From Flavobacterium sp. (GTDB taxonomy: Bacteria; Bacteroidota; Bacteroidia; Flavobacteriales; Flavobacteriaceae): a stretch of 5,764 nt of DNA. The notes under the pieces are model-generated. The model had not been told where the DNA came from. It did no database searches and was given only the letters and a program-made list of their open reading frames with translations. The stretch is taken from NCBI GenBank assembly GCA_024709705.1, contig JANJWE010000043.1, positions 1 to 5,764 on the forward strand, read 5' to 3'. Below, one piece after another: positions 1 through 5,764 of this stretch. Each line of letters opens with the position of its first letter. Within the stretch, counting starts at the first letter, position 1. The translations under genes were made by a program, and so were the position numbers.

Positions 1-67
1 AACCTGCTGTAAAATAAATGGATAACAGCTTTTTGTCTTCTTGTAATTTCTTATTTATTCGATTCAT
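1..67 (-). CDS. trpA: Tryptophan synthase alpha subunit, N-terminal fragment (partial)
   Basis: Only the first 22 codons are in the window; the gene continues past the left edge. The visible protein starts MNRINKKLQEDKKLL and runs into SIYFTAG, which matches the first beta strand of the TrpA TIM barrel (usually followed by YP or DP). The catalytic glutamate and aspartate of the family lie outside the window. TrpA cleaves indole-3-glycerol phosphate to indole and glyceraldehyde 3-phosphate and passes indole through a tunnel to TrpB in a cytoplasmic alpha2-beta2 complex. The ATG at 67-65 lies 6 nt (GCAAAA) after the trpB stop, so the two subunits are almost certainly co-transcribed and probably translationally coupled. 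The identification rests on a short sequence, but its position right after trpB makes it strong. Confidence 0.9.
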   Translation of the reverse strand, partial: MNRINKKLQEDKKLLSIYFTAG

Positions 68-73
68 TTTTGC

Positions 74-1255
74 TTACAATTTAAAATAGTCGATATACGT
101 CGTCAGATCTTTATCCCCGCGACCGGAAAGATTTATTACCACAATATCTGAAGGTTTAAACTGCTTTTTATCCAAAACTGAAAAAGCATGAGCGGTTTCA
201 ATGGCCGGAATAATGCCTTCGGTTTGCGATACTTCCCAACCTGATTGCATGGCTTCATCATCCGTAATGGCAATAAATTCAGCTCGTTTTGTTTGATGTA
301 AATGTGAATGTAGCGGCCCAACACCGGGATAATCCAAACCGGCAGAAATCGAATACGGTTCCGTAATTTGTCCGTCATTTGATTGCATCAAAAGCGTTTT
401 ACTTCCATGAATGATGCCAATTTTCCCTAAAATGGATGTCGCCGCACTTTCACCGGAATCGACTCCTTTTCCGGCTGCTTCCACAGCGATTAATTTTACG
501 TTTTCATCATCTAGAAAATGATAAAAAGCACCGGCTGCATTGCTTCCACCGCCGACACACGCAATCACGTAGTTAGGAAATTCTGTTCTTTCTTTTTCCT
601 CTAATTGAGCTTTGATTTCTTCTGAAATGACGGCTTGAAAACGAGCTACCATATCCGGATAGGGATGCGGCCCCACTACAGATCCTATGATATAGTAGGT
701 GTTTTCCGGATTATTAATCCAATCTCGAATGGCTTCATTGGTGGCATCATTCAAGGTTTTGGAACCCGAAGTAGCCGGACGAACTTCGGTACCTAACATT
801 TTCATTCGAGCTACATTAGGAGCTTGTCGTTTGATGTCGACTTCACCCATATAAATCACACATTCCAAACCCATTAAAGCACAAACGGTTGCCGTAGCTA
901 CTCCGTGTTGGCCAGCTCCGGTTTCGGCAATGATTCGGGTTTTACCTAATCGTTTGGCAATCAAAATCTGACCGATAGTATTGTTGATTTTGTGTGCACC
1001 GGTATGACACAAATCTTCTCGTTTTAAGTAGATTTTGGTGTTGTATTTTTCCGATAATCGTTTGGCAAAATACAGAGGCGTAGGTCGACCCACATAATCT
1101 ACCAACAGCTCCATGAATTCCTTTTTAAAACTGGGCTCCGCTGTAATTTTTAAGTAATTCAATCTAAGCTCTTCAATATTTGGATAGAGCATTTCAGGAA
1201 TGAACGCTCCGCCAAATTCGCCATAAAAACCTTTTTCATCTACTTGATAGTTCAT
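74..1255 (-). CDS. trpB: Tryptophan synthase beta subunit
   Basis: This is a PLP enzyme that condenses indole with L-serine to give L-tryptophan, the last pathway step, in complex with TrpA. At 393 residues it has the usual length of the standard TrpB1 class. [16 protein letters not shown] spans 77-92, with Lys89 as the expected Schiff-base lysine. ETGAGQHG (111-118) carries the catalytic glutamate Glu111. CVGGGSNA (233-240) is the glycine-rich loop that binds the PLP phosphate. LDYPGVGP (307-314) is the conserved region that includes the aspartate of the closed state. SGRGDKD (377-383) includes the serine that contacts the PLP pyridine nitrogen. The N-terminal [13 protein letters not shown] is also typical. 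The ATG overlaps the trpF stop as ATGA, which points to translational coupling. No motif is missing or altered. Confidence 0.99.
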   Translation of the reverse strand: MNYQVDEKGFYGEFGGAFIPEMLYPNIEELRLNYLKITAEPSFKKEFMELLVDYVGRPTPLYFAKRLSEKYNTKIYLKREDLCHTGAHKINNTIGQILIAKRLGKTRIIAETGAGQHGVATATVCALMGLECVIYMGEVDIKRQAPNVARMKMLGTEVRPATSGSKTLNDATNEAIRDWINNPENTYYIIGSVVGPHPYPDMVARFQAVISEEIKAQLEEKERTEFPNYVIACVGGGSNAAGAFYHFLDDENVKLIAVEAAGKGVDSGESAATSILGKIGIIHGSKTLLMQSNDGQITEPYSISAGLDYPGVGPLHSHLHQTKRAEFIAITDDEAMQSGWEVSQTEGIIPAIETAHAFSVLDKKQFKPSDIVVINLSGRGDKDLTTYIDYFKL

Positions 1256-1878
1256 CGCAATTGTTTTAGTTTTTCTTGAAATTCTTTAATTTTTTCTTTG
1301 TTTTTGATTCCGGGCTTCTCTTCAAATTGACTGTTAATATCAATGGCAAAACAATATTTTGCCGCATCTGATTGAAGGAATTTTTCCAATTTTGGTAATT
1401 CATTCAACCCAATTCCGCCACTTAAAAAGTACGGAATGTTTTCTTTGTATTGATTTAAAATTTCCCAATCAAAAGTAGTTCCGTTTCCCCCTGGAAGCTT
1501 TCCTCTGGTATCAAATAAGTAATAGTCAATACTATTTTTATAGTTATTTAAATCGCTGAAATTTAATTTTTTATCAACTGTTATTGCTTTAATCACTTTA
1601 GTTTTTAAACTTTTTATTTGTAAACAAAAATCGGGTCTTTCTTTACCGTGTAATTGCACCATACTCAGTTGATGTAATTGAATTGTATCTCGAATTGTAT
1701 CGAAATCATCATCTACAAAAACTCCCACTTTTTCAATTGATTTTGAATTCACATGAATCTCATTTTCGCAATACCGTTTGGATTGCTTCCAAAAAATAAA
1801 ACCCAAAAAATCAGGTTGCAATTCGCCAATTGCATTGCAGTTTTCCTGATTATTCATGCCACAAATTTTTAGTTTCAT
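1252..1878 (-). CDS. trpF: Phosphoribosylanthranilate isomerase
   Basis: TrpF carries out the Amadori rearrangement of N-(5-phosphoribosyl)anthranilate to the ribulose derivative CdRP, the step before TrpC. It is a single-domain TIM barrel of 208 residues, normal for a stand-alone enzyme. KICGM at 4-8 holds the catalytic cysteine Cys6. VQLHG (74-78) is a family strand motif. LFDTRG (121-126) holds Asp123, the expected general acid. GGNGTTFDW (130-138) and FLSGGIG (151-157) are the substrate and phosphate loops. The last motif reads [16 protein letters not shown] (178-193), where many bacteria have a form like GVDVSSGVE-x-x-PGxKD, so the usual glycine is Gln184. I take this as lineage variation, not loss of function. 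The gene overlaps trpC upstream and trpB downstream by 4 nt each and is not fused to trpC, unlike in enterobacteria. Confidence 0.97.
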   Translation of the reverse strand: MKLKICGMNNQENCNAIGELQPDFLGFIFWKQSKRYCENEIHVNSKSIEKVGVFVDDDFDTIRDTIQLHQLSMVQLHGKERPDFCLQIKSLKTKVIKAITVDKKLNFSDLNNYKNSIDYYLFDTRGKLPGGNGTTFDWEILNQYKENIPYFLSGGIGLNELPKLEKFLQSDAAKYCFAIDINSQFEEKPGIKNKEKIKEFQEKLKQLR

Positions 1879-2660
1879 GAGTTTATTTTTTGGATGAATT
1901 CTTTCATTTCATATTCAGGGTTTTTAGATTTCATGAAATACTCACCCATTAAAAAACCTTGAAAACCGAAGTTTTTTAATTCAGAAACAGATACGGCAGA
2001 ATTTATACCGCTTTCTGAAATTTTGATAAATTCAGATGGAATGTGTTCAGACAATTGTTTACTATAGTTCAAATTGACTTCAAAGGTTTTCAGATTTCGG
2101 TTGTTTACGCCAATTAAATCCAAACTTGGCATAATCGATTTATCCAGTTCTTCTTGGTTGTGAATTTCCAATAAAACTTCCAACTGAAGCGATTTGGCCA
2201 ATTCAGATAATTTTTTGATTTCTTCTCTACTTAAAACCGCCGCAATCAATAGAATTACATCGGCTCCAAAAGCTTTAGCTTCCAAAATTTGATACGCATC
2301 AATCGTAAAATCCTTTCGTAATAGGGGTAAAGTTGTTGTAGCTCTTGCTAAAAGAAAATCGTCTAAAGAACCGCCAAAATACTGACTATCCGTTAATACA
2401 GAAATTCCCGAAGCACCGCCATTATCATAACTTTTCACAATTTCTTCAACCGAATTCGATTGGTTTATAACTGATTTAGAAGGCGAACGTCTTTTGTGCT
2501 CGGCAATGATTCCGCTTGAACTGTTGGATAAATTTTGTACCAACGAAGTCGTTTTTCGTTCAAACAAAACCGACTGTTCCAATTGTTGTATTGGAATAAT
2601 CGTTTTTTTCAACGCCACTTCTCTTTTTTTAGAAGCAATGATTTGGTCTAAAATATTCAT
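1875..2660 (-). CDS. trpC: Indole-3-glycerol-phosphate synthase
   Basis: TrpC decarboxylates CdRP and closes its ring to indole-3-glycerol phosphate, the TrpA substrate. It is 261 residues, typical for the monofunctional TIM-barrel enzyme. The N-terminal MNILDQIIASKKREV is the usual lead-in helix. IIAEHKRRSPSK (51-62) carries Glu54 and Lys56. ASGISVLTD (83-91) and FGGS (95-98) follow. LLRKDF (113-118) carries Lys116, matching the catalytic acid lysine of the family. LLEIHN (163-168) carries Glu165, the expected general base. GVNNRNL (184-190) holds the conserved Asn186, and ISESGI (214-219) holds Glu216-Ser217. All residues expected in the active site are present. The start overlaps the trpD stop and the end overlaps the trpF start, both as ATGA, so this gene sits in the tightest part of the operon. 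Confidence 0.98.
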   Translation of the reverse strand: MNILDQIIASKKREVALKKTIIPIQQLEQSVLFERKTTSLVQNLSNSSSGIIAEHKRRSPSKSVINQSNSVEEIVKSYDNGGASGISVLTDSQYFGGSLDDFLLARATTTLPLLRKDFTIDAYQILEAKAFGADVILLIAAVLSREEIKKLSELAKSLQLEVLLEIHNQEELDKSIMPSLDLIGVNNRNLKTFEVNLNYSKQLSEHIPSEFIKISESGINSAVSVSELKNFGFQGFLMGEYFMKSKNPEYEMKEFIQKINS

Positions 2661-3652
2661 GATTGACTGATGTTTTGAAGTTTTTTTAATCTTTGGAGTG
2701 CTTTTCCGCTAATCAAACTGTCTTTTGCTATTGCGATACTTTCGTCCATCGCTGTTTTTTTCATCATCGCAATGGCTAAAGCCGCATTAGCAATAACCAC
2801 GTCATTCTGCATTGGTGTTCCATTTCCGGAAAGAATGGTCATGAAGATTTTTGCGGCTTCTTCAACCGTTTCGCCACCTTTAATTTGGTGTAAAGTGACC
2901 GATTTGGAATTAAAATCCTCCGGTTTTAAAATTTTTTCCGATGCATTGGAAATGATTTTGACATTTCCGGTCAATGAAACTTCGTCAAAACCTTCTAAAT
3001 CATATAAAATGGAGAAATGGGTAGTGGTATTTTGATATAAATAGGCATACATTCGAGCCAATTCCAAACTAAAAACACCTACTAATTGGTTTTTGGGAAA
3101 TGACGGATTTACCATGGGCCCCAGCATGTTAAAGAACGTTTTTACGCCTAATTCCTTTCGAATGGGACCCACATTTTTCATGGCCGGATGAAATAACGGA
3201 GCGTGAAGAATAGCAATATTGGCTTCATCTAAACATTTTTCCAAAAAATCTTGTTGGTTACTGAATTTTACCCCTAAATTCTCCATCACATTACTGGATC
3301 CGGAAATGGAAGAAACACCGTAATTTCCGTGTTTGGCAACTTTGATTCCCGCTCCGGCAACAACAAAAGAAGATAGTGTAGAAATATTGAACGTGTCTTT
3401 TCCGTCGCCACCGGTTCCACATAAATCGATGGTGTCGTAGTTTGAAAAATCAATGGGAATGCAAAGTTCTAACAACGCTTCCCGAAAACCGGTTAATTCT
3501 TCAATAGTTATGCTTCGCATCATAAAAACGGTCATAAAAGCGGCCATTTGACTGGCATTGTATTGTCCGGAAGACAGATTAATCAGCACGTTTTTTGCTT
3601 CGTCTTTTGAAAGTGTTTGGTGGTTAATTAATTGATTGAGTATGTTTTTCAT
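2657..3652 (-). CDS. trpD: Anthranilate phosphoribosyltransferase
   Basis: TrpD transfers phosphoribosyl from PRPP to anthranilate, giving phosphoribosylanthranilate. It is 331 residues, a normal length for stand-alone TrpD with no fused glutaminase domain. The N-terminal helical region (about 1-65) comes before LCGTGGDGKDTFNIST (77-92), the PRPP diphosphate loop. KHGNYGVSS (107-115) corresponds to the KHGNR-type anthranilate/PRPP motif, with tyrosine where many homologues have arginine. RKELGVKTFFNMLGPMVNP (165-183) is the second anthranilate-contact region. GFDEVSLTG (221-229) holds the Asp-Glu pair (223-224) that binds magnesium. The family's C-terminal signature includes NAALA (289-293). 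The 64-nt gap upstream makes it the only gene here likely to need independent translation initiation after trpE. Its start is an ATG preceded by A-rich sequence (TTAAAA), as in other genes here, and its stop overlaps trpC. Confidence 0.98.
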   Translation of the reverse strand: MKNILNQLINHQTLSKDEAKNVLINLSSGQYNASQMAAFMTVFMMRSITIEELTGFREALLELCIPIDFSNYDTIDLCGTGGDGKDTFNISTLSSFVVAGAGIKVAKHGNYGVSSISGSSNVMENLGVKFSNQQDFLEKCLDEANIAILHAPLFHPAMKNVGPIRKELGVKTFFNMLGPMVNPSFPKNQLVGVFSLELARMYAYLYQNTTTHFSILYDLEGFDEVSLTGNVKIISNASEKILKPEDFNSKSVTLHQIKGGETVEEAAKIFMTILSGNGTPMQNDVVIANAALAIAMMKKTAMDESIAIAKDSLISGKALQRLKKLQNISQS

Positions 3653-3657
3653 TTTTA

Positions 3658-3688
3658 AGTGAATAGTAATTAGTGAATAGTAATTAGT
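3658..3688. repeat. 14-bp tandem repeat in the trpG-trpD gap
   Basis: On the plus strand the unit GTGAATAGTAATTA occurs twice without mismatch (3659-3672 and 3673-3686). A matching base before and two after give about 2.2 copies. In the transcript it reads as repeats of TAATTACTATTCAC, ending 6 nt before the trpD start codon. It is outside any coding region. Its function is unknown. Slippage at such a repeat could change the distance between genes, but nothing in the sequence shows that it is regulatory. Confidence 0.85.
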
Positions 3689-3699
3689 CGTTTTACGAC
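3687..3699 (-). other. Small inverted repeat in the trpG-trpD gap
   Basis: The transcript strand contains GTCGT, a 3-nt AAA loop, then ACGAC: a perfect 5-bp stem directly before the tandem repeat and 17 nt after the trpG stop codon. What follows is TAATTACT, not a run of U, so it does not look like an intrinsic terminator. It could slightly stabilise the upstream mRNA end or be chance; the stem is short. Confidence 0.4.
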
Positions 3700-3716
3700 C
3701 TGCTATTAATGAAGGA

Positions 3717-4283
3717 CTAACTCTTCAGCCAATTTTCTAAAATCTTTTTACCCTGTGGCGTTAAAATGCTTTCCGGATGGTATTGCACCCCTTTTACATC
3801 AAAAGTCTTGTGTCGGATAGACATGATTTCACCGTTTTCATCCACGGAAGTAATTTCTAAATCTTCGGGAAAATCATTGGGATTGATAACCCAAGAATGG
3901 TAGCGACCGACTTCAAATTCCTTGGGTAAATTGTTGAATAGGCTATCCTCTACTTGAATTTTTACTTTAGATGAAACGCCATGATAGACTTTTTCTAAGT
4001 TGATTAAACTTCCACCAAAAACTTCACCAATAGCTTGCTGACCCAGACAAATGCCGAGTATGCTTTTGGAGGCAGCATATTTTTTGATGACATCCAACAA
4101 CAAACCCGCTTCTTCAGGAATGCCGGGACCAGGCGAAAGGAGAATTTTATCGAATTTTTCCAATTCATTCAACTCAAATTCATCGTTTCTGTAAACGGTA
4201 ACTTCGGCTTTTAAATCTTCTAAATAGTGAACCAAATTGTAGGTAAAACTATCGTAGTTGTCGATGATGATGATTTTTTTCAT
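3717..4283 (-). CDS. trpG: Anthranilate synthase glutamine amidotransferase component
   Basis: TrpG is the class I glutaminase subunit that splits glutamine and passes ammonia to TrpE. It is 188 residues, standard for a free TrpG/PabA subunit. From the ATG at 4283 the protein starts MKKIIIIDNYDSFTYNL, the classic N-terminus. LSPGPGIP (49-56) forms the oxyanion region. GICLGQQ (77-83) holds the nucleophile Cys79. VYHGVSS (99-105) and RYHSW (127-131) are subunit and substrate motifs. VQYHPES (166-172) holds His169 and Glu171 of the triad. An upstream in-frame TTG at 4289 would add only Met-Lys and sits in the 7-nt gap after trpE, so I prefer the ATG. TrpG and PabA are hard to tell apart by sequence; the place directly after trpE makes TrpG the primary role, and it may also serve folate synthesis. 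Confidence 0.97.
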   Translation of the reverse strand: MKKIIIIDNYDSFTYNLVHYLEDLKAEVTVYRNDEFELNELEKFDKILLSPGPGIPEEAGLLLDVIKKYAASKSILGICLGQQAIGEVFGGSLINLEKVYHGVSSKVKIQVEDSLFNNLPKEFEVGRYHSWVINPNDFPEDLEITSVDENGEIMSIRHKTFDVKGVQYHPESILTPQGKKILENWLKS

Positions 4284-4290
4284 TTTCAAA

Positions 4291-5691
4291 TTATATTTTT
4301 TCAGCCATTTCTAAGGCTTTGGTTAACGCATTTAACTTGTTGTACACTTCTTGCATTTCGTTTTCTTCTGACGAACTTTCAACAATTCCGGCTCCGGCTT
4401 GGTAATGCAATTGATGGTTTTTACTCAAGAAAGTCCGAATCAGAATAGCGTGATTGAAATTACCATTAAAATCCATAAAACCAATAGCTCCGCCATAAAA
4501 ACTTCGGTTGGTGTTTTCAATTTTTTCAATGAGTTGCATGGCTTTGTGTTTGGGAGCTCCGGTTAATGTTCCGGCCGGAAAAGTTGAAGCCACTAAAGCC
4601 ATGGTTTCAGATTCAGGTTTTAGTTTTCCCACTACTTTTGAAACCAAGTGAATAACGTGCGAAAAAAACTGTATTTCTTTGTATTTCTGTACGTCAACCT
4701 GATTGCAATTTCTGCTTAAATCATTTCTTGCAAGGTCTACCAGCATGACGTGTTCGCTGTTTTCTTTGGCATCTTCGGCCAGATTTTTGGCTTGAATGGC
4801 GTCATTTTCATCATTTCCGGTTCGTTTGAAGGTTCCGGCGATGGGATGAATTTCGGCTGCACCATTTTTTACAATAAGATGAGCTTCGGGCGAAGAACCA
4901 AATAATTTAAAATCGCCATAATCAAAATAGAATAAATAGGGGGAAGGATTGATGTTTCGTAGAGCTCTATAGACATTGAATTCATCCCCTTTGAAACTTT
5001 GCGAAAATCTTCTGGACAAAACCAATTGAAAAACATCTCCACGATGGCAATGTTTTTTGGCTAAAGCCACAAATTCTTTGAAAGTGTCATCGGTTAAATT
5101 GGAAAGGGTTTGGCCCACTTTTGAAAAAGAAAAAGAAGCAAAATTTTTCACTTGAAGTAATTGTTCTATTTCGCCAATATTAGAGTGGTTATCCAGACTG
5201 TGACAAAATATATAGGCTTCATTTTTAAAATGATTGATGGCAATTACATTTTGATAAATGGCATAATACATTTCCGGAATAGCCAACGAATTTTCTTTGG
5301 GATTGATAGTTATTTTTTCAAAATAGCGAACCGCATCGTAACTGGTGAAACCAAACAAACCGTTGTAGGCAAATTTTAAATCCGGTCCTGAAACTTCAAA
5401 TTTTTGCATGAATTGAGTAAGTTCATCCGCAACATTTGTTGTTACCTCAATGGTATCAATTTGAAAGTTACCATCCGGAAAGAGGATTGAAATTTGATGA
5501 TTTTCTACCTTAAAACTCGAAATCGGGTTGCAACAGATGTACGAAAAGCTATTGTCACTTGCATGATAATCGGAACTTTCCAACAAAATACTATTGGGAA
5601 ATTTATCGCGAATTTTCAAATACACACTCACCGGTGTGATGGTATCGGCTAGAACCGATTTGTATGTTGTGTTTAGTTTGTACGGTTTCAT
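4291..5691 (-). CDS. trpE: Anthranilate synthase aminase component (chorismate-binding)
   Basis: TrpE converts chorismate and ammonia (from TrpG) to anthranilate and pyruvate, the committed and usually feedback-inhibited step. It is 466 residues, within the range of free TrpE. ILLESSDY (35-42) matches the LLES tryptophan-binding motif of feedback-sensitive enzymes, which favours TrpE over PabB. The chorismate-binding domain covers about 198-460: GDVFQLVLSRRF (218-229), NPSPYLFYF (248-256), GSSPE (265-269), HPIAGTFKRTG (282-292), ENSEHVMLVDLARNDL (310-325), FPAGTLTGAPK (371-381), FYGGAIGF (398-405) and QAGAGIV (431-437). Glutamates in ENSEH and in the following EENEMQE (442-448) are candidates for magnesium binding. 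HPIAGTFKR differs from the common RPIAGTRPR. The encoded protein contains no tryptophan. The start ATG follows TTTAAATT, with no Shine-Dalgarno. As first gene of the operon it lies just behind the leader hairpin. Confidence 0.98.
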   Translation of the reverse strand: MKPYKLNTTYKSVLADTITPVSVYLKIRDKFPNSILLESSDYHASDNSFSYICCNPISSFKVENHQISILFPDGNFQIDTIEVTTNVADELTQFMQKFEVSGPDLKFAYNGLFGFTSYDAVRYFEKITINPKENSLAIPEMYYAIYQNVIAINHFKNEAYIFCHSLDNHSNIGEIEQLLQVKNFASFSFSKVGQTLSNLTDDTFKEFVALAKKHCHRGDVFQLVLSRRFSQSFKGDEFNVYRALRNINPSPYLFYFDYGDFKLFGSSPEAHLIVKNGAAEIHPIAGTFKRTGNDENDAIQAKNLAEDAKENSEHVMLVDLARNDLSRNCNQVDVQKYKEIQFFSHVIHLVSKVVGKLKPESETMALVASTFPAGTLTGAPKHKAMQLIEKIENTNRSFYGGAIGFMDFNGNFNHAILIRTFLSKNHQLHYQAGAGIVESSSEENEMQEVYNKLNALTKALEMAEKI

Positions 5692-5707
5692 AATTTAAAT
5701 GAGTTTA

Positions 5708-5744
5708 AAAAGAAAAAGGGCTTGTCGTGTTTGACAAGCCCTTT
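5708..5744 (-). terminator. Intrinsic terminator hairpin in the trp leader, probable attenuator
   Basis: On the transcript strand AAAGGGCTTGTC (5744-5733), a 6-nt loop AAACAC, and GACAAGCCCTTT (5726-5715) form a perfect 12-bp stem. The run after it, together with the last three stem bases, reads UUUUUCUUUUU (5717-5707). This is a textbook rho-independent terminator for minus-strand transcription; on the plus strand the tail is poor in T. Only 23 nt separate it from the trpE ATG. I see no Bacteroidota-type promoter (TTTG at -33, TAnnTTTG at -7) between or across it. Transcription of the operon must therefore pass the hairpin, which argues for attenuation and against simple termination of an upstream gene. 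The sensing part of the leader (leader peptide, anti-terminator) would be beyond position 5764 and is not seen. Confidence 0.85.
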
Positions 5745-5764
5745 GAATATTTTGAAAAATACAT

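Noticed and set aside
2772..3035. Plus-strand open frame opposite trpD, 87 codons
   Set aside because: It is antisense to a certain gene, has no recognisable family motif and no start context of its own; it is a shadow of the trpD coding pattern. The other antisense frames (136-378, 4227-4448, 5161-5379) were dismissed for the same reason.
3687..3699. Hairpin in the trpG-trpD gap as an internal terminator
   Set aside because: The stem is only 5 bp and there is no U-run after it, so it would not be expected to stop transcription.
3653..3760. Possible internal promoter before trpD
   Set aside because: I found no TAnnTTTG or upstream TTTG element on the minus strand in this stretch, so I have no support beyond the longer spacing.
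5705..5764. Short minus-strand frame ATG (5764) to TAA (5705), 19 codons, running through the leader hairpin as a possible leader peptide
   Set aside because: It has no Trp codons, runs through the whole terminator stem, and its ATG falls exactly at the window edge so it may not be a start. All three frames are open here by chance of composition.
1..5764. An undescribed defence, mobile or other novel system
   Set aside because: Every open frame of substance is a standard trp gene with intact motifs. There are no transposase genes, integration sites, CRISPR-type repeats, tRNA genes or unexplained gaps over 100 nt.

Overview
This window is almost entirely one tryptophan biosynthesis operon, transcribed right to left (minus strand) in the order trpE, trpG, trpD, trpC, trpF, trpB, trpA. 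Six genes are complete and trpA is cut off by the left edge after about 22 codons. The organism is most likely a member of the Bacteroidota, family Flavobacteriaceae, probably Flavobacterium or a close relative. The reasons are the low GC content, the A-rich sequence without Shine-Dalgarno motifs before the start codons, the unfused trpEGDCFBA order, and protein sequences that read as flavobacterial. The species cannot be fixed from the sequence alone.

Layout from the 5' end of the transcript: 5715-5744 holds a perfect 12-bp hairpin followed by a U-rich run, only 23 nt before the trpE start. Then come trpE (5691-4291), trpG (4283-3717), a 64-nt gap with a 14-bp tandem repeat and a small hairpin, trpD (3652-2657), trpC (2660-1875), trpF (1878-1252), trpB (1255-74) and the start of trpA (67 to the left edge). 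trpD-trpC, trpC-trpF and trpF-trpB overlap by 4 nt at ATGA. trpE-trpG and trpB-trpA are separated by 7 and 6 nt. The trpG-trpD junction is the only loose one. No stretch over 300 nt lacks a gene.

Together the genes encode the whole route from chorismate to tryptophan. TrpE and TrpG make anthranilate, TrpD adds phosphoribosyl, TrpF isomerises, TrpC closes the indole ring, and TrpA with TrpB finish through channelled indole. All expected catalytic motifs are present and no gene looks broken. The hairpin before trpE must be read through for the operon to be expressed, so it is best read as a transcription attenuator. The part of the leader that would sense tryptophan lies beyond the right edge.

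I see no unknown system, mobile element, CRISPR array or RNA gene here. The points worth a second look are the attenuator, the repeat-bearing trpG-trpD gap, the trpG start codon, the scarcity of tryptophan in the encoded enzymes, and a few lineage-type substitutions in conserved motifs.
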